A DNA stretch of 49,787 nt from Streptomyces turgidiscabies Car8 (GTDB taxonomy: Bacteria; Actinomycetota; Actinomycetes; Streptomycetales; Streptomycetaceae), in NCBI RefSeq assembly GCF_000331005.1, contig NZ_AEJB01000681.1, positions 1-49,787 of the forward strand. Reading direction: 5' to 3'. A program made the position numbers and the translations under genes. Each line of letters begins with the position of its first letter. Within the stretch, counting starts at the first letter, position 1. Shown here one piece after another: positions 22,624 through 31,118 of this stretch. Under the pieces are notes generated by a model. It was not told where the DNA came from, ran no database searches, and worked only from the letters and a program-made list of their open reading frames with translations.

Positions 22624-24143
22624 CAGATCACCCGGCTGGAGAGGTCGGCCTGCTGGGAGGCGCTGCCGAGTGTGGGGACGTGGTAAGCGCGGCGGCCCCG
22701 GGTGATCCACATCAGCTGAGCCAGGGCCAGGACGACGAGCAGGGTGATGCCAGCGTAGTTCATCGTTGCGAAGGTGACCGGAGCTGTCTGGGGAAGGATG
22801 AAGACGCCGGTGATGAACACTGCGTAGACCACGGCGATCCAGCCGACCGGACGGCGCCACTTGCCCAGGGTCCACGGACCGGGCCGGTAGCTGCTGCCCT
22901 TGCGCAGCGCGAGGAAGACGGGAACGGCGTACGCGGGCGTCATCCCGACGGCGTTGATCGCGGTGACCGCCGAGTACGCTGCGGGTGACCACAGGACCGG
23001 CAGGGCCAGGACAAACGCCGACCCGACCGCCAGCCACACGGCGGGCACCGGGGTCTTCGTACGGCTGTTGACCCGCCTCCAGGTCGCGGAGAACGGCAGC
23101 GCACCGCTGCGGGAGAACGCGTAGACCATCCGGCTGGTGGCGGCGGTCTCGGCGTTGCCGCAGAAGAACATCGCCACCATGACCACCAGCAGCAGGAGTT
23201 TGGCCCCCGTGCCGCCGAGGACGTCGAGGAAGATTTGCGCCGGGGCGACACCGGTGCTGGTGTTCTGGGTGCCTGTGTAGTCCTGGATGGAGAACAGGAG
23301 CCCGGCCAGCAGGACGAATCCCGCGATCCACGAGACGTAGATGGCGCGGACCATGCCCTTTGGAGCTGCGTACCCCGCCTGTTTGGTCTCCTCCGACAGG
23401 TGCGAGGAGGCGTCGTAGCCGCAGAACGTGTAGCCGGCCAGCAGGGAGCCGACGAGGCACACGATCAGCGGGCTGGAGATGCCGGTGTCGTTGTTGAAAT
23501 GGGTGAAGACCCACTCGGCCGACTGGTGCGGCGCCGGGGCCAGGTACAGGGCGCCGACGATCACCGTGACGCCGCCCAGCTGCCACCACACGGAGACGGA
23601 GTTGAGGATGTTGACCACGCGGATCCCGAGCGCGTTCAGGCAGCCGTGCAGCAGCAGGATCACCGCGAAGACGGTCATGGTCGCGCCGGCGGTCGGCTCC
23701 ACACCCCATTGGAAACTGGCGAACGCCATGGTGAACGTGGCGCAGCCGTAGTCGATCCCGGCTATCGCGCCCAGCAGGCCCATCAAGTTCAGCCAGCCCG
23801 TGAACCAGCCCCAGCGGGGGCCGCCGAGCCGGTCGGCCATGAAGTACATGCCGCCGGAGGTCGGATAGGCGGAGGTGACGTCCGCCAGGGACAGGCCCAG
23901 GAGCAGCACCATCGCGCCGATCGCGACCCAGCTCCACATCATGACCGCCGGACCGCCGGCCCCCAGACCGAAGTTGAAGAGGCTCATGCATCCGGCCAGG
24001 ACACAGATGACGGTAAGGGAGATCGCATGGTTTTCGAACTGGCTCATCCGGCGGGCCAGTTCCTGGGGGTAACCGTGCGCGGCCAGGTCGGCAGCATCGT
24101 CCAACTGCGCGTGAGCTGCTCTTTTCGAAGACACCGAAAGCAT
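22623..24143 (-). CDS. APC superfamily amino acid/amine permease
   Basis: About 506 residues from ATG 24143 (MLSVSSKRAAHAQ), close behind AGAGGA. Roughly twelve hydrophobic spans begin at ISLTVICVLAGCMSLF. The N-terminal GLGAGGPAVMMWSW region and the 'SAYPTSGGMYFMADRLGG' motif identify the APC amino acid-polyamine-organocation family. Its stop overlaps the start of the glutamine-synthetase-like gene, so import and glutamylation are coupled. Close homology to ethanolamine or polyamine importers is plausible but unproven. Confidence 0.8.
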   Translation of the reverse strand: MLSVSSKRAAHAQLDDAADLAAHGYPQELARRMSQFENHAISLTVICVLAGCMSLFNFGLGAGGPAVMMWSWVAIGAMVLLLGLSLADVTSAYPTSGGMYFMADRLGGPRWGWFTGWLNLMGLLGAIAGIDYGCATFTMAFASFQWGVEPTAGATMTVFAVILLLHGCLNALGIRVVNILNSVSVWWQLGGVTVIVGALYLAPAPHQSAEWVFTHFNNDTGISSPLIVCLVGSLLAGYTFCGYDASSHLSEETKQAGYAAPKGMVRAIYVSWIAGFVLLAGLLFSIQDYTGTQNTSTGVAPAQIFLDVLGGTGAKLLLLVVMVAMFFCGNAETAATSRMVYAFSRSGALPFSATWRRVNSRTKTPVPAVWLAVGSAFVLALPVLWSPAAYSAVTAINAVGMTPAYAVPVFLALRKGSSYRPGPWTLGKWRRPVGWIAVVYAVFITGVFILPQTAPVTFATMNYAGITLLVVLALAQLMWITRGRRAYHVPTLGSASQQADLSSRVI

Positions 24144-24211
24144 TCCTCTGCTCGGAAGGGACACAACAAGGTGGTGTGGGACGGCGTGCCACTGCGGGGG
24201 TGCCCGGCTCT

Positions 24212-25216
24212 TCATCCGCGTGCCGGCTCCTTCCTGAGCGCGAAGGCGCGGGCCCGGTGGAAGTGGTCCTGCCACGGCGCGCTCTCGCTGACCTGAGCCC
24301 ACGGCGCGGCAGTGGCGTACGGGCCGATCTCCCGAAACACCTGGCCCGCCAGACCCGGCAGCCCGGCCTTGACCAAAATGCATGCCAGGTGGTTGAGATC
24401 GGCCAGCGAACGAGCCGGCCGCTCATCCGGGGGAAGGTTCTGGATGGGGTAGAACCAGTAGTCGCGCGCCTTTCGGGCCATGTCCTGAACGGCCTCGCTG
24501 GTCCAGTACCCGATCGGCCCACGGCTGTGACGGGTGCCCGCCTGCCGCTGCCGCCGGTAGTCCTCGACATACGCGTACAACGGCAACACCAGCAAAGACG
24601 ACCCGACCTCGGCGTCACGCGACACCCACCGGGCAAAGCCCAACGCCCCGCTACCGCGGGCGTGCAGACACTGCAGGACCCGGTGATGGGCCTCCCTGCT
24701 GTACGGAGGATCGAGCTGGTTCGCCCAGTCCAGCAGCTTCCACGGACCCGCCGGCAGCAGAGAGTCCGCGGCCGGCTCCCAGTTGTCCCGGTAACGCCGG
24801 TAGCGCGGGTCGACGTCCAACTGCGCAAGCGCCAACAGGCACACCACCGGCACCGGGTCCACCGGCAGCCGCTCCCGGGCGACCAAGCAGGCCTGGCGAG
24901 CGGCCTCGGCAGCCCCAAGACCAGACCGCTCACCTCGGAGATCCAGCGCCCGCTGCGTCAGGACCCGGGCACGCATCATGACCGCGTCCCCGTTGCCGGG
25001 CTCCTCCTGGCACCAGGCGGACACGGCGTCGCCCTGCGCCGCGTACAGCGCCAGGACCTGACTGCGCGACGTACGCAACGCCCTGTCGCGGGCGGTGGCA
25101 GCCAGCAGATCCCGGGTAGACAGCCACCGCCCCAACAGGAGATCTTCCAGGGCAACGCGCAGCGCCTCGTCGGTGCCGGCCGGATGGTGGATCAGGGGTA
25201 TGTCAGTGGGGGACAT
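24212..25216 (-). CDS. Unknown protein, first gene of the permease/ligase operon
   Basis: A 334-residue soluble protein from ATG 25216 (MSPTDIPLIHHPAG). It is helical and Arg/Ala/Trp-rich, with repeated segments such as AAEAARQACLVAR and PVVCLLALAQLDVDPRYR that give it a TPR- or solenoid-like look. Related soluble proteins are common in Streptomyces without known role. It lies 68 bases upstream of the permease on the same strand and is likely co-transcribed. A run of five G5 tracts lies just upstream. Confidence 0.55.
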   Translation of the reverse strand: MSPTDIPLIHHPAGTDEALRVALEDLLLGRWLSTRDLLAATARDRALRTSRSQVLALYAAQGDAVSAWCQEEPGNGDAVMMRARVLTQRALDLRGERSGLGAAEAARQACLVARERLPVDPVPVVCLLALAQLDVDPRYRRYRDNWEPAADSLLPAGPWKLLDWANQLDPPYSREAHHRVLQCLHARGSGALGFARWVSRDAEVGSSLLVLPLYAYVEDYRRQRQAGTRHSRGPIGYWTSEAVQDMARKARDYWFYPIQNLPPDERPARSLADLNHLACILVKAGLPGLAGQVFREIGPYATAAPWAQVSESAPWQDHFHRARAFALRKEPARG

Positions 25217-25517
25217 CGACGCGCCTCCGAGGTGTACGGGCGCCTGCCGTAGCCGGACCGGCAGTCCTGGTATGGGGGTGTAAGGGGGCCTTCGGGGGCA
25301 TGGGGGCCTTCAGCAAGGGGGAGGTGGAAGACCGCCGCACCACAGCACGGTGGCCGACAAGGGGATTACGGGTGCGGGTGCGAGGCCGGCGCAGGGAAGT
25401 AGCAGGGCCAGGCGGTGGCTGTCCGGTCTACCGAGGAAGAGGGACGCATCCGTGCCTGAAAGGTCTTTCCGCCTCCCGGGACGTGTCGGCCGTCCCACTG
25501 CACCGGGCCGAGCCAGA
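25217..25517. other. Intergenic stretch with a G-quadruplex-type motif
   Basis: About 300 bases without a convincing gene. The plus strand holds five G5 runs at 25274-25278, 25284-25288, 25294-25298, 25302-25306 and 25317-25321, all within 48 bases. This is upstream of the minus-strand gene starting at 25216, so the C-rich strand matches its mRNA. No clear promoter hexamers are seen. Confidence 0.5.
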
Positions 25518-26240
25518 TCACTGACATGCCGGTGCGCTCGCATCCGAGCCAGCAGTCACCGGTGACCCATTGCCGCTCCACGGGATGCCCCCCTTTCCTA
25601 CGGCGCCGCCCAGTTCGGCCAGGTCGACGACCGTGACGTCCAAGAGGGTGGCGGCCAACTGCCCGCCGACCATCCACTTCACGCGCCAGTCGTCGAGGGG
25701 CACGACCTGCTTCTTCTCGACCAGGACCGGGAACGGTCCCTCGCTGCGGGCATAGACATCGCCGTACACGCAATCGACCTCAACCCGGCCGACCCGGACG
25801 GCGACGACGTTGTCCTGAAGGTGCGTGCACAGCCGCGCGGCCAGAGGCGCGCACCTGAGGCACAACGGCGGGTGCGTCGTGATCTCCTCCTCGGGCCAGC
25901 CCTCCACGTCCCGGTTGTCCTCCAGCAGCCACAACCGGCCCAGCTCGTTCACGTCAGAGGGACCGCCGCACACCTGGCACAGCAACTTCCACATCGCGCG
26001 CTTCTGCCGGGGCGCGTGCACCACGTTGAACTCAGGTTTCCCGTCGCCCCGGCGCAGCGCCCACCGCATCCACAGCACCCCGGCCGTGTCACGGCCGTGG
26101 GCGTGCCCGTTGGGGCCGAGCCCGTCCACGAAGGCGATGCCGTCAGCGGCGGTGACGACGGTTGGCTCCGGAAGGTGCTCGTTGCTCCACGCGGCGATGT
26201 AGGGGACGGGAAGGTTCTTGTACGTGAGGAGTTCGGTCAT
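25518..26240 (-). CDS. Unknown Streptomyces-type protein with Cys pairs
   Basis: A 240-residue protein from ATG 26240 (MTELLTYKNLPVPYIAAW). A CQVCGG pair and a CLRCAP pair, some 45 residues apart, could form a zinc ribbon. The 'MWKLLCQVCGG' and 'HPPLCLRCAPLA' context recurs in Streptomyces proteins encoded beside XRE regulators. Two genes of this type lie here divergent from an XRE/TPR regulator. Function unknown. Confidence 0.55.
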   Translation of the reverse strand: MTELLTYKNLPVPYIAAWSNEHLPEPTVVTAADGIAFVDGLGPNGHAHGRDTAGVLWMRWALRRGDGKPEFNVVHAPRQKRAMWKLLCQVCGGPSDVNELGRLWLLEDNRDVEGWPEEEITTHPPLCLRCAPLAARLCTHLQDNVVAVRVGRVEVDCVYGDVYARSEGPFPVLVEKKQVVPLDDWRVKWMVGGQLAATLLDVTVVDLAELGGAVGKGGIPWSGNGSPVTAGSDASAPACQ

Positions 26241-26320
26241 GTCTCTCTCGCGGTGACGGGGCAGGGAGTTGGAGGGCGCCGACCGTGCGCGACGGGGGAC
26301 CACGCGCGGCCGGCGCCGGT

Positions 26321-26929
26321 CTATGCGGCGGGCGTGGGCGCCGGGTTGTCCGTCGCCGCTTGCCGGAACCGGGCGACCGCGACGAGCTGGGACACCCTGT
26401 CCGGGACCGCGAGGGCACCCGGGCCGTCCATCGGGACGCACCAGTACGAGCGCACGCCCTCCGGCTCGGTCACATCGGGCCTTGGCACGCCGAGGAAGGT
26501 GTTACTCCCGAGGAACTCCGCCTTCGGGGCGAGGCGGGCGGTTTCCCACTCCTGGCGCCGCCCGGTGCTCACCGGGACGAGGACGTAGTACCACTGGGAG
26601 AACTGGTCCGTGAACACGGGAGCACCGTGCAGTACCTGTGCGAGGAAGGCGTCGACCTCTGCGGTGTTCTCCGTGGCGGCCGCAGCACGTACCAGGTCAG
26701 TCGAGAGCCGGACCGCGCCGAAGATGCCACCGCACCGCAGGAGCGCGATGCCGTTCCTCTTCTCCCACGCCGCCCGGGCCTCCCTCATGTCCAGAGCTGC
26801 CGCCAGGAGCCAGGTGCTGGCCGCGAACTCACGGTCCTTGCGGGAGTGCACGAGTACATCGGCCGCGGCCTCCACGGGGGCACGTACCTCATGGGGGCTG
26901 GCGGATTCTGCGTCTCTGGGGTGGGGCAT
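26321..26929 (-). CDS. Unknown protein divergent from the second XRE regulator
   Basis: About 202 residues. ATG 26929 is chosen because AGGGAG lies five bases upstream; an in-frame GTG at 26947 is less likely. The protein is helical at the N-terminus (VEAAADVLVHSRKDREFAAS) and ends in a mixed domain (GSNTFLGVPRPDVTEPEGV, SYWCVPMDG). It lies 80 bases upstream of the Cys-pair protein and is probably in an operon with it. No family recognised. Confidence 0.5.
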   Translation of the reverse strand: MPHPRDAESASPHEVRAPVEAAADVLVHSRKDREFAASTWLLAAALDMREARAAWEKRNGIALLRCGGIFGAVRLSTDLVRAAAATENTAEVDAFLAQVLHGAPVFTDQFSQWYYVLVPVSTGRRQEWETARLAPKAEFLGSNTFLGVPRPDVTEPEGVRSYWCVPMDGPGALAVPDRVSQLVAVARFRQAATDNPAPTPAA

Positions 26930-27089
26930 GGGGACTCCCTGGTCCACGGTCGTGCTCGTCTGGGTACTCAGACAACCGCCGTACCGCTGCTGTGGGGATG
27001 CCGTATCGACCCGGGGTTGCCCGCAGGCACCCTGCCGTTTTGGCTATCTCTTTACTCTTCGGATTGGCGACACCCTCTAACGTTCTGTT

Positions 27090-28349
27090 ATGTCGGGGAC
27101 ACGGAATGACGCGCTCGCATCATGGATGCTGGCGCACGGAATGCTCGTCAGGGAGCTAACTTCCCTGGTCAACACGGGAATTGAAGACCTGACAGGCCGT
27201 TGCGGAACGGTGAACGAGAGACACATCTTCAAGCTACTCAAAGGCGAACACCGGTCACCCAACGCCCTGTTGAGGACAGCGTTGGAGAAGGCCACAGGTG
27301 TCCCAGCCGCAGAGTTAGGCTTCGTTCCCCGGGGGAGTAAGAACTCAAGCCCTTCCCCCGCACCTGAGGACGACCCCTTGTATCGCCGCACTTTCCTCGC
27401 CGCAGCCACCGCCGCCGGCGCTTCACTGACCGCCCCTGCCGCCTCGCAACGCCGACTCGGATCGGACGACGTGGACCGGATGAACGCGAAGTTGGCGGCT
27501 GTCGTCAGCATGGACAACAAGTACGGCGGGACTCAGGAACTCCAACGGCATGCGGCCGGGCTCGCCGAGGAGACGGTGCGCATGCAGAACACCCACACCG
27601 CTTCCAGCCGCATCCGGTCCGAGCTGTACGGCGTCGCGGCAGCGTTCACCGCGAGCGCCATGTGGGCCGCAATCGACGGCCGCCGCCTGGACCAGGCAGA
27701 GCCGTACCTCAACCAGGCGGTCACCCTCGCAGGGCTCGCCAACAACCGCCCCGTGCTCTTCCGCGTATGGGGCCACGCTGGGATCATGTACCGCCACCTC
27801 GGCCGACCCTCCGACGCCATCGCTGCCGGTGAAGCGGCGAGGGCCACGTCCGTCACCCGAAGCGACCCGGTGTACGCCTCCCTCGCGCTGGCACGACTCG
27901 CGACCTTCCACGCCGACATCGGGGACGATCGCAGCGCCATCCGCACGATCGGCCTCGCGCAGGCCAGCTTTGAGCGCGCTGACCAGACGAAGCACCGCCC
28001 ACCGTGGATGGCTTTCTACGACCAGGCCGAGCTGGACAGCCTGGCCACCTTCGCCTACCTGCGGCTCCGAAGGTGGGAAGACGCCGAGCGTCACGCGCAC
28101 CGATGCCTCGCGGGCCTGCGGCCGGAGCTCGAACGAAACCGCGCCCTGACGTACGCCAACCTGGCGTTGGCCCAGCTCGGCCAGGGCGACATCGAGCCGG
28201 CCGTCACCGCAGCCCGAAAGGTACCGGCCGGGATGGCGTCGCAAGGGCGCGTGAACGTGCTCCTGAACGATTTCACCACCCGTCTCACGGCCGTAGCGCC
28301 ACGCAGTTCCGAGAGCACCGTGTGGCTTGAGCATCGGAGGGCAGCATGA
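27090..28349 (+). CDS. XRE-like regulator with TPR-like C-terminal domain (second copy type)
   Basis: A 419-residue protein from ATG 27090. The N-terminal ~75 residues form an HTH-like domain (SWMLAHGMLVRELTSLVN, then NERHIFKLLKGEHRSPNALL). An internal RRTFLAAATAAGASL segment near residue 95 is Tat-like, as in the regulator at 16969. The remaining ~300 residues are helical repeats with TPR spacing. A possible -10 (TAACGT, 27078-27083) lies so close to the ATG that the mRNA may be leaderless. Its stop overlaps the GNAT start (ATGA), so the acetyltransferase is co-expressed. Confidence 0.7.
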   Translation: MSGTRNDALASWMLAHGMLVRELTSLVNTGIEDLTGRCGTVNERHIFKLLKGEHRSPNALLRTALEKATGVPAAELGFVPRGSKNSSPSPAPEDDPLYRRTFLAAATAAGASLTAPAASQRRLGSDDVDRMNAKLAAVVSMDNKYGGTQELQRHAAGLAEETVRMQNTHTASSRIRSELYGVAAAFTASAMWAAIDGRRLDQAEPYLNQAVTLAGLANNRPVLFRVWGHAGIMYRHLGRPSDAIAAGEAARATSVTRSDPVYASLALARLATFHADIGDDRSAIRTIGLAQASFERADQTKHRPPWMAFYDQAELDSLATFAYLRLRRWEDAERHAHRCLAGLRPELERNRALTYANLALAQLGQGDIEPAVTAARKVPAGMASQGRVNVLLNDFTTRLTAVAPRSSESTVWLEHRRAA

Positions 28350-28909
28350 ACGGCACGATCACCTACCGCCGGACCAAGGACGTGGAGGAGATACGGCAGC
28401 TCATCGTCGACATCCACGTGGAGGTGCGTGGAGAGTTCGGGCTGATGGACCGGCCGTTCTACCACCGGGACCGGTTCGACGAACGGCTGACGGCGTACTC
28501 GTCCCGCCCCGGCTGGGAGGCCGTCGTCGGGTACCACGGGGAGGACCCGACCGGGTACGTCTTCGCTGTGCCGCTCGGTGAGAACACCGGATGGTGGTCC
28601 GCCGAACAAGACCCGCACCCTGACGAGTACGTGGAGGAAGACGGCAGGCGGACCCTCGCCCTCAACGAGATCCTTGTCCGCAAGCAGTGGCGGGGTGCCC
28701 ACGGTCAGGGCGCCGCCAGGGCCTTGCACGAGGAGCTACTGTCGCAGCGGCAGGAGCAGCGCGTCACTCTGCTCGTCAACCCTGCACTGTCCGACGGGCG
28801 CCTCAAGGCCGTCTACGAGTCCTGGGGATATAAGCAGATCGGCCGTCAGCAGCCGTTCGACGACTCGCCGGTCTTCGCGACGATGCTACGAGACCCGCTG
28901 CGCCCGTAG
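28346..28909 (+). CDS. GNAT family N-acetyltransferase
   Basis: A 187-residue protein coupled to the XRE regulator (ATGA). It has the GNAT acetyl-CoA loop RKQWRGAHGQGAARALHEEL (motif A) and the C-terminal LKAVYESWGYKQIG strand-helix. These enzymes acetylate amines of small molecules or proteins using acetyl-CoA. The pairing with an XRE/TPR regulator recurs in Streptomyces; the substrate is unknown. A strong terminator follows. Confidence 0.75.
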   Translation: MNGTITYRRTKDVEEIRQLIVDIHVEVRGEFGLMDRPFYHRDRFDERLTAYSSRPGWEAVVGYHGEDPTGYVFAVPLGENTGWWSAEQDPHPDEYVEEDGRRTLALNEILVRKQWRGAHGQGAARALHEELLSQRQEQRVTLLVNPALSDGRLKAVYESWGYKQIGRQQPFDDSPVFATMLRDPLRP

Positions 28910-28932
28910 TCGGCGCCCGTACCGAGAGCACG

Positions 28933-28969
28933 GCTACGCCCCGGCCAGGTCGAGCGGCCGGGGCGTAGC
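28933..28969 (+). terminator. Strong bidirectional hairpin after the GNAT gene
   Basis: GCTACGCCCCGGCC (28933-28946) and GGCCGGGGCGTAGC (28956-28969) form a perfect 14-bp stem with a nine-base loop. It lies between convergent genes and could stop both. Confidence 0.7.
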
Positions 28970-28979
28970 GGGGCGGGGA

Positions 28980-29136
28980 TCAGATGTCTTCGGCGTACCG
29001 GTCGATGTCGGCGCTCAGCTCGGCCACCGTGGTGTAGCCGCGCACCTCCACCGGCTGCCCCTCCTTCCAACCAGCGATGCCGAGGCGGGGGCGTCTGTAC
29101 TGGACCAGGGAGGGGCTTCCACGCCTGCGCTTCCAT
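28980..29136 (-). pseudogene. Small gene with a probable frameshift
   Basis: The end of the frame reads RPRLGIAGWKEGQPVEV, then RGYTTVAELSADIDRYAEDI and a stop at 28980, which looks like real coding sequence next to a terminator. The only good start, ATG 29136 with GAGAGA upstream, is in another frame, and the span is not a multiple of three. A single indel near 29095-29110 would join them into a protein of about 52 residues. It could instead be a sequencing error. Confidence 0.35.
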
Positions 29137-29340
29137 GGGTTACGTCTCTCTCTTCTGCGCGCAGCGGTTAGAGTGCGGACGCTTCGGGGATCGCCCTAGA
29201 GGCTGTCTCCTTGAAGTGGCGGTGAGCTGGTGTCACCGGCACGGGGGTGAAGCAGCTCATGGGTGCACCACGAGAACGACCAGCACGCGGAAGCGCGACT
29301 CTGCGGCAGCGCCGAGTCTCGTCCGGCCAGTTACTGTCGA

Positions 29341-29979
29341 TCAGCCGTGTGTCGACCCATCGAAGTTTCGGTTGAGGCCGTGGCATCCCGCGAGGCACTT
29401 ATCGCAGCTGAGCCTCACTCCCGGCCGAAAATTCGGCCCAAGAGCAGCACGCAGCTCGGTAGATGTGCCGAGCGACAGGCTGCCGAAGCGCGCATCCCGG
29501 AACCTCGGGTTAGCTACGAGGGCCACTGCCAGGATCTGGGCCTTCGTGATGATGACGAGGCACTCACGGCCTTCGTACGACTCACCGGGGATGTGATCGC
29601 ATTCGTCAGGATCAAGTCCGCAAATCGAGCACTCCCACTCGTCCACGCGTGTCTCCACGCTAAACCCGACCCGAAGATGCCCAAGATCAACTGGACACTC
29701 CCGGTAGTAGACGCCGTCTCGGTAGGCCATGGTGCAAGCCTTCGGATAGCCGCGCCTCAGCAATCCGCCTACCTCGTCCAGCAGCTCATGAGCTCGGTCG
29801 AAGAGGGCAAGGTCGTGCTCTTCGGAACGGTCCATTACCTGCCGCAGCTCCCCCCTCAGCCGCCGCAGGATCTCTAGTGCAGCTGGATCGGGGTGGCGTG
29901 CAGCTTTGGCCTGCTCAAGGTCGACCTGGCACTGCTGGAAGACTTCGCTCTCATCCCTCGGGGAGCTGACGGCGCTCAT
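29341..29979 (-). CDS. Unknown protein with zinc-ribbon-like Cys clusters
   Basis: A 212-residue protein from ATG 29979. The N-terminal half is helical (DLEQAKAARHPDPAALEILRR). The C-terminal half has CSICGLDPDECDH and CDKCLAGCH, with ECPVDLGHLRVGFSVE before them, suggesting two zinc sites. It overlaps the end of the upstream gene by 29 bases and is probably co-translated with it. Function unknown; similar two-gene units occur in actinobacterial accessory regions. Confidence 0.55.
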   Translation of the reverse strand: MSAVSSPRDESEVFQQCQVDLEQAKAARHPDPAALEILRRLRGELRQVMDRSEEHDLALFDRAHELLDEVGGLLRRGYPKACTMAYRDGVYYRECPVDLGHLRVGFSVETRVDEWECSICGLDPDECDHIPGESYEGRECLVIITKAQILAVALVANPRFRDARFGSLSLGTSTELRAALGPNFRPGVRLSCDKCLAGCHGLNRNFDGSTHG

Positions 29980-30430
29980 CCTCAGAACCCCACCTCTCGA
30001 TCCTGGTGATCGCTTCGAGGACCGAGGCGGCCGGGCCGTCCAGCACCAGCTTGGTGGTCAGGTCACCCTGCCGGGTTACCTCCACGTGCAGAACGGGGGA
30101 CGGAACAGTCACCTCTTCGCCGGACGAATCGCCCCTCCTGAGGATCTTCATCGTCGCGTAGGAGGAGACCAAGCCAGTCAGCGTTGCGATCAGGGTCTCT
30201 TTCCCGACGTCCCTGGCGAACTCAATGATCGGCAACCAGAACTCGGCGGCGTCGTGGGTCAGGTAGGTGCGATCAGGCTTCTCGTCCTCGAACTCGACGG
30301 TCAAGCCAGCGGCTCGGATGAGCTTCGCCACCCTGATCGCTTCGTACGGGTAGTTCCCGGGGACGTCCGAGCGGGACACGCTCGGCAGTCCGGCAACTCC
30401 GCGCCTGATCAGCACGTCAGCCAAGGTCAA
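29951..30430 (-). CDS. Unknown protein, possibly frameshifted at its start
   Basis: A protein of 158-159 residues read from TTG 30430 or 30424. A better start, ATG 30458, reads MTTEKKTEG and then goes out of frame in a C5 run (30431-30435, G5 on the coding strand). With one G fewer the two parts join without interruption as MTTEKKTEGLTLADVLIRRG. The frameshift may be a sequencing or assembly error, or slippage. The protein is helical with a central aliphatic stretch (ATLTGLVSSYATMKIL). Function unknown. Confidence 0.5.
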   Translation of the reverse strand: MTLADVLIRRGVAGLPSVSRSDVPGNYPYEAIRVAKLIRAAGLTVEFEDEKPDRTYLTHDAAEFWLPIIEFARDVGKETLIATLTGLVSSYATMKILRRGDSSGEEVTVPSPVLHVEVTRQGDLTTKLVLDGPAASVLEAITRIERWGSEDERRQLPEG

Positions 30431-30723
30431 CCCCCTCAGTTTTCTTCTCAGTTGTCATGATTCCACAACAGCCGGGGTGGCCCCCGTCCGCTTGCGCGGT
30501 AGACGTTAGGCGGTGCAGGTCGGCCTTGATTCCGTCAAGGTTTGTCGTCAGCCATGTCCCTAAGAGTGAATCTTCAGCCTGATCGATCTGCGTGGACGGA
30601 TGAAGGAAAAGCAGCAGGTCAGAGGGTCTACAACCTTCCCCGTAGAGGTTGTGCGATCACCCAAAGGACCTGCGGAACCACCTGCAGTGAATCTGGCGCG
30701 AAATCGCCTCTAGAATCGAACGC

Positions 30724-31077
30724 ATGACCGACAAGCCGTCTCGTCTTGAGTTGCTGTACTTCGCGCGGCGCGTGATCGTGCAGCAGGCGCAGACGAGTCT
30801 TGCCCAGCTGGATCGCTGGATCTCGGTCGAGAAGGAGCGGGAGGCTGCGCGACGGAGGGCCGAGGATCGACGTCCGCCTCCGCCCGAATGGCTGCTGGAG
30901 CGGGGTATCGGCGCCGAGAGCCCGCCCGCGCTGATTCACCAGGGTGGGTGCGCCATGGCGGACGGCGTCCGGATCCAACCGATCAGCGAGGGCCAGGCGC
31001 GGAGGGCGCTGTACGAGCATGTCGAAGCCTGCCCGTTCTGCAATCCCGATACGGCGCTCCACTTCGTCCCGGAGTAG
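30724..31077 (+). CDS. DUF6233-like protein
   Basis: A 117-residue protein from ATG 30724. The opening (LELLYFARRVIVQQAQTSLA), the PPPEWLLERGIG segment and the C-terminal EACPFCNPDTAL match DUF6233, a family common and often multi-copy in Streptomyces with no known function. Two cysteines (CPFC) may bind a metal. It lies just upstream of the DNA ligase on the same strand and may be co-transcribed. Confidence 0.65.
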   Translation: MTDKPSRLELLYFARRVIVQQAQTSLAQLDRWISVEKEREAARRRAEDRRPPPPEWLLERGIGAESPPALIHQGGCAMADGVRIQPISEGQARRALYEHVEACPFCNPDTALHFVPE

Positions 31078-31118
31078 GCCGACGGGCGGGCGGCCGTTCG
31101 TGGGCGGAGGCTGATCAC

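Noticed and set aside
21238..24933. One very long minus-strand frame covering the GS-like and permease genes
   Set aside because: The frame is open by GC bias. The GS-like protein starts at 22623 and the permease occupies the other frame with clear membrane spans and motifs.
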